This document shows, in pieces, positions 1 to 6,502 of a DNA stretch of 19,848 nucleotides. This DNA comes from Burkholderiales bacterium UBA4615 (GTDB taxonomy: Bacteria > Pseudomonadota > Gammaproteobacteria > Burkholderiales > Burkholderiaceae_E). Numbering within the stretch: position 1 is the stretch's first letter; each line of letters opens with the position of its first letter. The stretch covers positions 51,714 to 71,561 of the forward strand of contig DGIT01000088.1 in assembly GCA_002386465.1 (NCBI GenBank), in the 5' to 3' direction. The translations under genes and the position numbers were made by a program. A model generated the notes under the pieces. It worked only from the letters and a program-made list of their open reading frames with translations, was not told the origin of the DNA and ran no database searches.

Positions 1-476
1 TGGCCAAGGAAGTGACCCGCACCATTGCCGCCACATCCTTCAACGGCACGAATATTCTGGCCTCGGCCACGGCAGTGGACTTCCAGATTGGCGCTGGTAC
101 CAGCGCCAACGACACCATTACGGTCACGCCCACCGACATGTCGGCTGACGCGGACGTGACGGCAGTCACCGGTGGCGATATCACCAGTGCGGCCAATGCC
201 AAGACTGCGGTCGACGATATCGATGCAGCGCTGGATACGGTCAATACCCAACGGGCCACCTGGGGTGCCGCACAAAACCGCTTCGAGTCGGTGATCGGCA
301 GCCTGCAGGTCGCTTCGGAAAACACCACGGCTGCCCGCAGCCGGATCGTGGACGCAGACTTTGCCGCCGAAACCGCCGCACTGACCCGTGCCCAGATCCT
401 GCAGCAGGCTGGCACGGCGATGCTGGCCCAGGCTAACGCAGCACCCCAGGGCGTCCTGGCCCTGCTGCGCGGCTAA
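1..476 (+). CDS. fliC: Flagellin, 3' partial (first tandem copy)
   Basis: The reading frame is open from the left edge of the window and ends at TAA 474-476, so only the C-terminal ~157 residues are present. The GTG at 12 is an internal valine codon, because the complete copy downstream has the same residues there inside the protein. The product is a flagellin, the exported subunit that polymerises into the filament. Visible parts are the middle domain and the C-terminal D1/D0 helices, with NRFESVIG, ENTTAARSRIVDADFAAE and the QILQQAGTAML segment typical of the family. It aligns without any gap to 1078-1553. Up to about residue 70 of the fragment the two proteins are identical; later differences are few until the last 12 residues, where six differ (ends LLRG instead of LLPR). 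A tandem paralogue, so the symbol is shared with the next gene. Confidence 0.95.
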   Translation, partial: AKEVTRTIAATSFNGTNILASATAVDFQIGAGTSANDTITVTPTDMSADADVTAVTGGDITSAANAKTAVDDIDAALDTVNTQRATWGAAQNRFESVIGSLQVASENTTAARSRIVDADFAAETAALTRAQILQQAGTAMLAQANAAPQGVLALLRG

Positions 477-483
477 GCCACTC

Positions 484-511
484 GGGTCGACTCAGGCAGC
501 TGAGTCGACCC
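484..511. terminator. Perfect inverted repeat after first flagellin, possible terminator
   Basis: GGGTCGACTCA (484-494) is perfectly complementary to TGAGTCGACCC (501-511), and G495-C500 extends the stem to 12 bp with a 4-base loop. It starts eight bases after the flagellin stop codon, the usual place for a terminator or an mRNA-stabilising 3' hairpin. No T-run follows, so intrinsic termination is uncertain. A function in 3'-end protection of an abundant flagellin mRNA is an inference. Confidence 0.5.
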
Positions 512-583
512 CGCTCGCTGCAGCCAGCCGCGCAACACAACCCGTCACAAGCCGGGTCAGGTTGCGTGCTGGCGCCAAGGGCG

Positions 584-671
584 GGCGCATCGGGTCGGAA
601 CAGGCAAGGTATTTCCCGTCTTTTCGGCGCATCGGACATGAACAGCCTGGCGCATTCTTTCTCCTCATCGG
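584..671 (+). repeat. Direct repeats in the flagellin leader
   Basis: The 10-mer GGCGCATCGG occurs exactly at 584-593 and again at 626-635, 42 bp apart. GGCGCAT recurs at 649-655, and CATCGGAC is shared by 630-637 and 666-673. All lie in the 246-bp space between the two flagellin genes, upstream of the complete copy, where its promoter should be. I could not find a convincing sigma-28 -10 box here; the nearest, TTCGATAT at 674-681, lacks a -35 match. The repeats might be regulator or activator sites, or remnants of small duplications. Confidence 0.35.
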
Positions 672-722
672 ACTTCGATATGGCATGGGGCTGTATCGGC
701 GACCTCGATTCAGGAGAACCTC

Positions 723-1553
723 ATGGCTCAGGTGATCAATACCAACCTCGCTTCGCTCAATGCTCAGCGCAACCTGGGCACTTCCCAGAGCTCGCTGGCC
801 ACTTCCATTCAGCGCCTGTCCAGCGGACTGCGCGTCAATTCAGCCAAGGACGATGCGGCTGGCCTGGCGATTGCCAGCAAGATGGATTCGCAGATTCGCG
901 GCATGAACGTCGCGATTCGCAACGCCAACGATGGCATCTCGATGGCTCAGACCGCAGAAGGCGCACTGGGCAAGGTCGGCGACATGATGCAGCGCATGCG
1001 CGAGCTGGCGGTGCAGTCGATGAACGGCACGAACAGTACTTCCGACCAGGCCAATCTGGACACCGAGTATCAGGAACTGGCCAAGGAAGTGACCCGCACG
1101 ATCGCTGCAACCTCCTTCAACGGCACCAATATTTTGGCCTCAGCCACGGCAGTGGACTTCCAGATTGGCGCTGGTACCAGCGCCAACGACACCATCACAG
1201 TCACGCCCACCGACATGTCGGCCGACGCGGACGTGACGGCAGTGACCGGCGGCGACATCACGAGTGCAGCCAATGCAAAGACCGCAGTCGACAATATCGA
1301 TGCGGCGCTCGACACGATCAACACGCAGCGCGCCACCTGGGGTGCCGCACAGAACCGCTTCGAATCGGTCATCGGCACCCTGCAGGTCAGTGCGGAAAAC
1401 ACCACGGCTGCACGCAGCCGGATCGTGGATGCAGACTTTGCCGCCGAAACCGCGTCGCTCACCCGAGCACAGATCCTGCAGCAGGCGGGCACCGCCATGC
1501 TCTCGCAGGCCAACCAGATTCCTCAGCAGGTGCTGAGCTTGCTGCCCCGCTGA
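723..1553 (+). CDS. fliC: Flagellin (complete copy)
   Basis: A short flagellin of 276 residues, the filament subunit secreted through the flagellar type III system. The N-terminal D0/D1 helices are classic: MAQVINTNLASLNAQRNL, QRLSSGLRVNSAKDDAAG, and MQRMRELAVQS at residues 89-99, the D1 segment recognised by TLR5 in beta/gamma flagellins. The C-terminal D1/D0 helices run from about residue 195. The middle (about 140-190) is small and Thr/Ala/Asp rich, so the filament has little outer domain. The start ATG has an AGGAG Shine-Dalgarno at 712-716, six bases upstream. It ends LLPR, with a proline where the family usually continues the helix (LLR or LLG). It is followed by a strong terminator (1601-1640). 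Upstream is a tandem paralogue; such pairs often arise by duplication and are kept alike by gene conversion. Confidence 0.97.
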   Translation: MAQVINTNLASLNAQRNLGTSQSSLATSIQRLSSGLRVNSAKDDAAGLAIASKMDSQIRGMNVAIRNANDGISMAQTAEGALGKVGDMMQRMRELAVQSMNGTNSTSDQANLDTEYQELAKEVTRTIAATSFNGTNILASATAVDFQIGAGTSANDTITVTPTDMSADADVTAVTGGDITSAANAKTAVDNIDAALDTINTQRATWGAAQNRFESVIGTLQVSAENTTAARSRIVDADFAAETASLTRAQILQQAGTAMLSQANQIPQQVLSLLPR

Positions 1554-1600
1554 CGTTCGGGCCGCCTGAGCGCGGCCTCACCGAAGTCAGGGCGGCACCC

Positions 1601-1640
1601 AGCCGTCGGCACCGGCATCCCGCCGGCCGACGGCTTTTTT
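1601..1640 (+). terminator. Rho-independent terminator after flagellin
   Basis: AGCCGTCGGC (1601-1610) pairs perfectly with GCCGACGGCT (1626-1635). An inner stem CGGC/GCCG (1613-1616 with 1622-1625) stabilises the loop. Six T residues (1635-1640) follow directly. This is a textbook intrinsic terminator that should end most flagellin transcripts before fliD, and so sets a flagellin-to-cap expression ratio. Confidence 0.9.
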
Positions 1641-1659
1641 CTTGACGGAGCAGAAGCAT

Positions 1660-3093
1660 ATGACCTCGCCTATTACCGCCAGCAGCATGATCGACGTTCA
1701 GGGTCTGGTCGCCTCGCTGGTGAAGGCGGAATCCCGCCCGATCACGCAGATGCAGGCCGAGGCCAAGAAGATCGACGTCAAGATCTCTGCATTCGGCAAG
1801 CTGCAGAGCCAGCTTTCCGCCTTCAGAGATGCCGCTGCGGCCCTATCACGATTTAATGCCTGGAGTGCGGTCAGCGCCGTCAGCAGCAACACCAATGCGG
1901 TGGACATTCTGGCTACTAGCGGTGCGTCTGCAAGCCAGCACGCGCTGGAAGTGCAGCAACTGGCTGCCGCGCAAACCGTGACCAGCGGTGCCTTCACCGC
2001 AAGCGACGCGGTGGTGGGGTCAGGCACTTTGCGCATTCAGATGGGTAGCCAGCCCGCCGGCGCCGGCAGCTTTACAGCGGACGCTGCGCGGCCCGAAGTG
2101 AGTGTCACCATTCCTGCCAATGCGACCCTCGCCCAGGTGCGCGATGCGATCAACGCGTCATCCTCGGGTGTGCGTGCCTCGATCGTGAAAGACGGCGATC
2201 AGGTGCGCCTGTTTCTGTCCAGCACCACGTCGGGTGGCAACCAGGCCTTTCGGATGCAGGTGGACGATGCTGACGGCAATGGCACCGACACGAGTGGGCT
2301 GTCGGCCCTGGCCTTCGACCCGACAGCTGCCTCGGGCGCCGGACAGAATCTGACCCAGGTCAAGACCGCGGCCGATGCGCAGTACACGATCGATGGCGTC
2401 GCATTGACGTCCCGTACGAACCGGATCACGGGCGCCATGGACGGGGTCGACCTGAACCTCAAGCAGGTCACCACCGCGGCGGTCCAGCTAGAAGTGAAGT
2501 CGGATCCGGAGGCTCTGCAGGCCGCCCTGCAAAAGTTCACCGATGCCTACAACACGCTCAATACCCTGCTGGTCGAGCAGACCAAGTACGACCCTGCTTC
2601 GAAGACTGCGGGCCCCCTTCAGGGCGACAACTCGGTGGTGGGCATCCAGACGCAGTTGCGCGCCGTGCTGCGTGAAACGGTAACGGGCGCCACGCTCAGC
2701 GGCCTCTCGGATGCAGGCTTGAGCCTGCAGCGCGACGGCTCACTGAAACTCGATGCCAACCGCTTTCAGGCTGCTGCTTCAGACCCCACCCAATTGACAG
2801 CGCTCTTTTCCGCAGCAGGTACCAGCGCTGCCAACAAAGGGCTGATGCTGCGCATCCGCGATCTGAGCGATCGCCTGATGGGCACCGATGGACCGCTCAC
2901 CAGTGCGACCTCCACCTGGAAAACCCGCCTCAGCACCAACCAGAAACGCCAGGATGCGATGCAGGTACGACTGGATGCCCTGGAGCAGCGTCTGCTGCGT
3001 CAGTACAGCGCACTGGATGCCAAACTGGTCATCGCTCAACAGAGCACGCAGCAGCTGCAAAGCGCGCTGGCCGGTCTGCCGAAATTCGGTTGA
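1660..3093 (+). CDS. fliD: Flagellar filament capping protein FliD (HAP2)
   Basis: FliD forms the oligomeric cap at the filament tip and folds arriving flagellin subunits. The 477-residue protein starts MTSPITASSMIDVQGLVASLV, typical of FliD N-termini, and has a long N-terminal coiled-coil region followed by variable head domains. The C-terminal FliD domain (about residues 240-470) contains the YNTLNTLL and DGSLKLD segments and ends in a helical stretch rich in Gln and Leu. The ATG at 1660 is preceded by GGAG (1647-1650). An in-frame TTG at 1642 is less likely because it overlaps the terminator tail and has no ribosome site. Only 20 bases separate the flagellin terminator from this start, so transcription probably depends on read-through. 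The FliD chaperone FliT is encoded downstream. Confidence 0.96.
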   Translation: MTSPITASSMIDVQGLVASLVKAESRPITQMQAEAKKIDVKISAFGKLQSQLSAFRDAAAALSRFNAWSAVSAVSSNTNAVDILATSGASASQHALEVQQLAAAQTVTSGAFTASDAVVGSGTLRIQMGSQPAGAGSFTADAARPEVSVTIPANATLAQVRDAINASSSGVRASIVKDGDQVRLFLSSTTSGGNQAFRMQVDDADGNGTDTSGLSALAFDPTAASGAGQNLTQVKTAADAQYTIDGVALTSRTNRITGAMDGVDLNLKQVTTAAVQLEVKSDPEALQAALQKFTDAYNTLNTLLVEQTKYDPASKTAGPLQGDNSVVGIQTQLRAVLRETVTGATLSGLSDAGLSLQRDGSLKLDANRFQAAASDPTQLTALFSAAGTSAANKGLMLRIRDLSDRLMGTDGPLTSATSTWKTRLSTNQKRQDAMQVRLDALEQRLLRQYSALDAKLVIAQQSTQQLQSALAGLPKFG

Positions 3094-3109
3094 ACCGGCA
3101 CGGAAACGC

Positions 3110-3136
3110 TCAAGCCCCGCGACCTGCAGCCGATAA
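3110..3136 (+). promoter_or_regulatory. Sigma-28 (FliA) promoter for fliS-fliT-ycgR
   Basis: TCAAGCCC (3110-3117), an 11-base spacer, then GCCGATAA (3129-3136). The enterobacterial sigma-28 consensus is TMAAGTTT-N11-GCCGATAA, so the -10 box is 8 of 8, the TMAAG core of the -35 is 5 of 5, and spacing is exact. It begins 17 bases after the fliD stop and lies 25-50 bases before the fliS start. It predicts late-class expression of the three genes that follow. Confidence 0.85.
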
Positions 3137-3160
3137 CTTAAACATCAGGTCAATCAACCG

Positions 3161-3589
3161 GTGCTCAACATGTTCGGTCAAACTGCTCGTGCTTCATCCG
3201 CCTACGGTCGTATCGCTGTCGAAAGCGCTGCCATGGGTGCCAGCCAGCATCAACTGATCGGCATGCTGTTTGCCGGTGTCAACACCTACATTGTGCAGGC
3301 CCGTGCAGCGCTGGCACGCGGCGATCTGACCGCCAAGATCGAAGCCTCATCGCGCGCCATCCGATTGATCGATGAAGGCCTGAAAGTGGCCGTTGATCGC
3401 AAGGCTGGCCCGATCGCCGAATCGCTCTTTCAGCTTTATGATTACTGCACCCGGCGTTTGCTGCAGGGGCACCTGAAACACGACGACGCGGCCTACGCCG
3501 AGGTGTCAACGCTGCTTGCACAAATCGCTGACGCATGGCGCACCATTTCACCCGACTCCAAACCCCAGACGATGCGCAGGGCCGCCTGA
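3161..3589 (+). CDS. fliS: Flagellin export chaperone FliS
   Basis: FliS binds the C-terminal D0 helix of flagellin in the cytoplasm, prevents premature polymerisation and hands subunits to FlhA. The all-helical 142-residue product shows family signatures: SSAYGRIAVESA near the N-terminus, QLIGMLFAGVNTYI, AIRLIDEGLKVAVD and LFQLYDYCTRRLL. The GTG at 3161 is chosen because AGGT (3147-3150) lies ten bases upstream. The ATG at 3170, three codons later, gives an equally good protein start (MFGQ) but no ribosome site. It is the first gene after the sigma-28 promoter and is followed after one base by fliT, so the two are probably translationally coupled. Confidence 0.94.
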   Translation: MLNMFGQTARASSAYGRIAVESAAMGASQHQLIGMLFAGVNTYIVQARAALARGDLTAKIEASSRAIRLIDEGLKVAVDRKAGPIAESLFQLYDYCTRRLLQGHLKHDDAAYAEVSTLLAQIADAWRTISPDSKPQTMRRAA

Positions 3590-3590
3590 C

Positions 3591-3920
3591 GTGACCTCGG
3601 AACCTCAACCGCACGACGCGGACACGCTGATCGATCTGTATCGCGCCATCGAGCACTGCAGTCGGGCCATGCTGGCTGCTGCGCTCGAGGGCGATTGGGA
3701 CGCGGTGTCGCGCGAGCAGCAGCAGTGCACCGCTCTCATCGATCAGACCCGTCAACTTGTGCCGACGGTCACACTGCCCAAGGCAGAGCAGCGCACCCGC
3801 ATGCAGATCATGCGACAGATCCTTCAAAACGAAGCCGTGATCCGCCGCCTGGCTCACCCCTGGACCGAGCGACTCGAGCGGCAACTCTTTCCCAGCGTAG
3901 CGGCCGGGGGAAGGGTTTGA
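3591..3920 (+). CDS. fliT: FliT-like flagellar export chaperone (FliD chaperone)
   Basis: A 109-residue helical protein starting at a GTG one base after the fliS stop, with AGGG about ten bases before it. Its pattern matches FliT proteins of betaproteobacteria: LIDLYRAIEHCSRAML, EGDWDAVSREQQQCTALI, then a second helix pair with MRQILQNEAVIRRLAHPW. FliT escorts the cap protein FliD to the export gate, and in enterics it also binds FlhDC as an anti-regulator. Sequence conservation in this family is weak, so the call rests partly on position between fliS and ycgR downstream of fliD. A longer frame open further upstream lies inside fliS and has no ribosome site. Confidence 0.85.
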   Translation: MTSEPQPHDADTLIDLYRAIEHCSRAMLAAALEGDWDAVSREQQQCTALIDQTRQLVPTVTLPKAEQRTRMQIMRQILQNEAVIRRLAHPWTERLERQLFPSVAAGGRV

Positions 3921-3922
3921 GC

Positions 3923-4732
3923 ATGTCGCCCGTCTATTCGCCCGAAGCCGACCCTCAGTTGCTGCATGCCCACGCGGTCACCGATGCGGGTGAGCGGCAA
4001 GTGTGGCTGAGCAGGCTCGCCGTGCTGCCGGAACCGATCGCCATCCACTGCCCGGTGCTGGGTCTGTGCGGCTTCAGTTCATCCCTCACATGGGACCCTC
4101 AAACCGATCAGCTCGAACTGGTCGGCCAGGCCGAGCCAGGGGTGCAATTGCCAGACTGCTCCGCCCCACTAGGGCAGCGCGTGCGTGCGCTGGTTGTGGC
4201 CCTGCACGAAGGCGTCAAACTGCAATTCGAGCTGGATGCGCAAGCGATCGCGCCTGCACCAGGCAGTGCTCAGGGTTTATGGCGACTACAGGCACGCCTG
4301 CCGCAAATCATCTATCGCCTGCAACGGCGCGATGCCTTTCGCGTCACCCCCTCGGCCTTGGCCCCGGCGCAGCTGTGGCTCGCCACGCCTGGTCAGGCCG
4401 GACGCGAGCGCACGGTTCAGGTGGTGGATGTGTCGGCCACCGGCATTGCCTTTCGCTGGCCTGAGCGTGCTGCCGCGCCACCGCAGCAGGGTTCGCGGCT
4501 GGCTCGTTGCCGACTGGAGTTGGCAGGCACAGTGCCTATTGACTGCACACTGGTCGTCACGGAAACGCGCGCAGGCAAAGATGCGGCCGACCCCAGACTG
4601 CGGGTGGGATGTCGCTTTGAAGGCCTCTCGCCCTCGGAAGCACGCGCCGTACAGATTTACGTGAATCTGGCCCAGGTCCGGGCCCGCGCCAAGCGGCCTC
4701 AAGTGGGTCTGCGCGCCACCAGCACCGCCTAA
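3923..4732 (+). CDS. ycgR: YcgR-type PilZ-domain flagellar brake protein
   Basis: A 269-residue cytoplasmic protein with an N-terminal YcgR-N-like beta domain (about 15-125) and a C-terminal PilZ domain (about 132-255). The c-di-GMP binding signature is complete: RxxxR at residues 136-140 (within RRDAFR) and DxSxxG at 169-174 (DVSATG). YcgR bound to c-di-GMP contacts the motor (FliG/FliM/MotA) and slows or biases rotation. The start ATG lies two bases after the fliT stop, with AAGGG (3911-3915) as ribosome site, so it belongs to the fliS-fliT unit and should be under the same sigma-28 promoter. That placement supports a motility role rather than a general PilZ function. Confidence 0.88.
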   Translation: MSPVYSPEADPQLLHAHAVTDAGERQVWLSRLAVLPEPIAIHCPVLGLCGFSSSLTWDPQTDQLELVGQAEPGVQLPDCSAPLGQRVRALVVALHEGVKLQFELDAQAIAPAPGSAQGLWRLQARLPQIIYRLQRRDAFRVTPSALAPAQLWLATPGQAGRERTVQVVDVSATGIAFRWPERAAAPPQQGSRLARCRLELAGTVPIDCTLVVTETRAGKDAADPRLRVGCRFEGLSPSEARAVQIYVNLAQVRARAKRPQVGLRATSTA

Positions 4733-4748
4733 GTCCATCCAAGCACTC

Positions 4749-4767
4749 CGCCCCACGACACGGGGCG
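4749..4767. terminator. Hairpin between ycgR and trhO
   Basis: CGCCCC (4749-4754) pairs with GGGGCG (4762-4767) around a 7-base loop, in the 54-base gap between two converging genes. A shared terminator is plausible from position, but there is no T-run on either side. Confidence 0.4.
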
Positions 4768-4786
4768 TTCTGGCCGTCCAGTGCGT

Positions 4787-5539
4787 TCAGTCATGGCGGT
4801 CGGCAGCCGCCGATAAGCGGGGATCGAGCGAGACCCGCTCATCAAACACAAAGCACTCGCCGTTCCAGTGACGCGCACCGACCTGCTCGAAATAGCGCAG
4901 GATGCCGCCATCCAGCTGCAGAACATCCTGTACTCCTGTTTCGGCCATGTGCAGGGCGGCTTTCTCGCAGCGAATGCCGCCGGTACAGAAGGCCACCACA
5001 GTCTTGCCCTGCAAGGCCTCGCGATGCTGTGACAGTGCTTGCGGAAACTCGGTGAACCGGGCCAGGCGCCAGTCCAGCGCGCCCTCAAACGTTCCGACAT
5101 CCACCTCAAATCCATTGCGGGTGTCCAGCAAGACCACTTCGCGTCCGGCATCGTCGCGGCCCGTATCCAGCCAGCGCGACAGGGTCTGGGCATCAACACT
5201 TGGCGCGCGACCGAATGCCGGCCGAATGGCCGGCCGATCCATACGAATGATTTCGCGCTTGACCTTGACCTTCAGCTTGCGAAAGGGCGTGGCAGCAGAC
5301 CAGCTCTCCTTGGCCTGCAGATCGGCGCAACCCGGCAGGGCACGCAGCCGTGTGAGGAAATCGCGGCAGCCTGACTCAGGGCCGGCCACAAAAGCATTGA
5401 GGCCCTCCTCGCTCAGCAGAACCGTGCCCTTGACCCCGCATTGGTGGCCATATTCAAGCAGCGGGCCGCTCAGACCCTGTGGGTCAGCGATCGGATGGAA
5501 CCGGTACGTAGAGAGATTAAGCACGGCATCGGCAGTCAT
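4787..5539 (-). CDS. trhO: tRNA uridine(34) hydroxylase TrhO (rhodanese family, YceA)
   Basis: TrhO installs 5-hydroxyuridine at the wobble position U34 of tRNAs in an oxygen-dependent reaction. The 250-residue protein has an N-terminal domain with KGTVLLSEEGLNAFVAG, the highly conserved KVKVKREIIRM stretch (90-100), and a rhodanese domain. This carries LLDTRNGFEVDVGTFEGA and the active-site loop FCTGGIRCEKA, with the catalytic cysteine at residue 185. The C-terminus ends soon after CFVFDER, as in shorter proteobacterial forms; the E. coli protein is longer. I take the ATG at 5539 because family similarity begins there (VLNLSTYRF). A longer start at 5596 would add 19 residues without support. 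No clear ribosome site is visible. It is not a motility gene, and is divergent from the transporter gene. Confidence 0.93.
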   Translation of the reverse strand: MTADAVLNLSTYRFHPIADPQGLSGPLLEYGHQCGVKGTVLLSEEGLNAFVAGPESGCRDFLTRLRALPGCADLQAKESWSAATPFRKLKVKVKREIIRMDRPAIRPAFGRAPSVDAQTLSRWLDTGRDDAGREVVLLDTRNGFEVDVGTFEGALDWRLARFTEFPQALSQHREALQGKTVVAFCTGGIRCEKAALHMAETGVQDVLQLDGGILRYFEQVGARHWNGECFVFDERVSLDPRLSAAADRHD

Positions 5540-5643
5540 GCGTGCAAGCTTACGGCAGACTGCACCGGCGGGCGGCCTGGGCGCCGCCGCATGCAAGTGC
5601 GATGATGCGCCGCTGCGCTCAGCGCGCCTTCCCCTTGAACGTC

Positions 5644-5979
5644 ATGACAAACTCGGATATCAACCTCACCGAATGGATCGGTTACGTGGCGGCCACGCTC
5701 ACCACCTGCTCGTTCGTGCCGCAGGCCATCCTGATCTTGCGCACGCGCAATGTCGTGGGTATTTCGGTGGGCATGTACTGGGCCTTTACGACTGGCGTAG
5801 CGCTCTGGCTGCTATACGGGTGGCAACTGAAGGCCTGGCCGATCATCATTGCCAATGCCATCACGGTGGTCCTGGCGGCCACCATTCTGATCACCAAGAT
5901 CGTGGTCGAACGCAACTTGAAACGTGCGCGACTGGAGCGCCATGCACGGCGACAGCCTCTGGATGCAGGGTCAGATTAA
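5644..5979 (+). CDS. SemiSWEET-type small sugar transporter (PQ-loop family)
   Basis: A 111-residue membrane protein with three predicted transmembrane helices (about 10-33, 40-60, 64-86), the unit that dimerises into a SemiSWEET sugar channel. Conserved features are the PQ motif at 26-27 (in CSFVPQ), an RTRNVVGIS turn, a tryptophan in GVALWLLYG (W55) and the asparagine in IANAITVV (N71), which lines the sugar pocket in characterised members. A basic tail of about 25 residues follows the last helix. The ATG at 5644 fits the family length; earlier in-frame starts (5542, 5602) would only add residues of no recognisable type. No good ribosome site is seen. Its TAA overlaps the end of fliE by four bases. 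Substrate cannot be told from sequence. Confidence 0.85.
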   Translation: MTNSDINLTEWIGYVAATLTTCSFVPQAILILRTRNVVGISVGMYWAFTTGVALWLLYGWQLKAWPIIIANAITVVLAATILITKIVVERNLKRARLERHARRQPLDAGSD

Positions 5980-6329
5980 ACCGACATGTTCATGATGTCG
6001 GTATAGGCCGACACCAGGCGGTTGCGCACAGCCAGTGCCGCCTGAAAGCCGATCTGGGCCTTTTGCATCGAAATCATGGTTTCTTCCAGACTGACGCTTT
6101 GATCGCCGGTCTGAAATTTGCGCTGCAGGTCGCTCGACGCATCCTGCGCCTGCGACACCGACTTCAGCGCATCGCCCAGCGCGTTGGAAAAGGAGCCGCC
6201 ACCCTTTGCGACTCCGGTTGCACCCACCCCTGCGACCGCCGAAGCGCCCACGCCGGCACCTGCCGATGCGCCGGTCTTCAGGGCGTTTTGCAGGGTGGAC
6301 AGCATGGCAGGGGTGAGCTTGAGATCCAT
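5976..6329 (-). CDS. fliE: Flagellar hook-basal body protein FliE
   Basis: FliE joins the MS ring to the proximal rod and is an early export substrate. The 117-residue product begins MDLKLTPAMLSTLQ and has a Gly/Ala/Val-rich low-complexity stretch (about 20-43). The conserved helical C-terminal half follows: SFSNALGDALKSV, ETMISMQKAQIGFQAALAVRNRLVSAY and the final DIMNMSV. The ATG at 6329 is used because AGGG lies eight bases upstream on this strand; a start 12 codons earlier lacks support. The gene is divergent from fliF, the common arrangement in beta and gamma proteobacteria. It converges with the SemiSWEET gene, sharing four bases (5976-5979). Confidence 0.95.
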   Translation of the reverse strand: MDLKLTPAMLSTLQNALKTGASAGAGVGASAVAGVGATGVAKGGGSFSNALGDALKSVSQAQDASSDLQRKFQTGDQSVSLEETMISMQKAQIGFQAALAVRNRLVSAYTDIMNMSV

Positions 6330-6392
6330 GTGGGGAGCCCTCGAGGGACGTCGGATGGTGGCCATCGTAAGGACCGGCCGACCGACTTAAGC

Positions 6393-6411
6393 GGGAATAA
6401 CCGGGATTCCC
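6393..6411. promoter_or_regulatory. Dyad in the fliE-fliF divergent promoter region
   Basis: GGGAAT (6393-6398) and ATTCCC (6406-6411) form an inverted repeat with a 7-base spacer, in the 173-bp gap that must hold the promoters of fliE and of the fliF operon. The embedded GAATAACC (6395-6402) shares six of eight bases with the AAATARCG half-site of FlhDC boxes. I do not see a clear second half-site, so a regulator site is only a suggestion. No sigma-54 -24/-12 pair was found here. Confidence 0.3.
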
Positions 6412-6502
6412 ATCCCTCTTATCGGGCTCAAGCGTGGCCGCTCACGGTCGACAATGGCCGCACTTCGCTCATGGCCTCGTGCCGCCAGCCAACGGACCCG
6501 AC

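Noticed and set aside
649..664. TGGCGCATTCTTTCT as a sigma-54 promoter for flagellin
   Set aside because: The -24 half is fair but the -12 half lacks the GC of TTGC; too weak to report as a promoter.
566..1645. Long open frame on the + strand overlapping the flagellin gene in another frame
   Set aside because: It is a shifted-frame shadow of a GC-rich gene; His/Arg/Gln-rich composition and no family resemblance.
1642..1659. TTG at 1642 as the fliD start
   Set aside because: It would place the start at the end of the terminator T-run without a ribosome site; ATG 1660 has GGAG at proper distance and fits the family N-terminus.
4809..4816. GCCGATAA on the + strand, a perfect sigma-28 -10 box
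   Set aside because: It lies inside the trhO coding region, has no TMAAG at the -35 position (GTCATGGC there) and no gene on the + strand starts soon after it.
6411..6450. CCCGATAA on the - strand upstream of fliE, resembling a sigma-28 -10 box
   Set aside because: The -35 position does not match, and fliE is expected to be an early gene, not a sigma-28 target.
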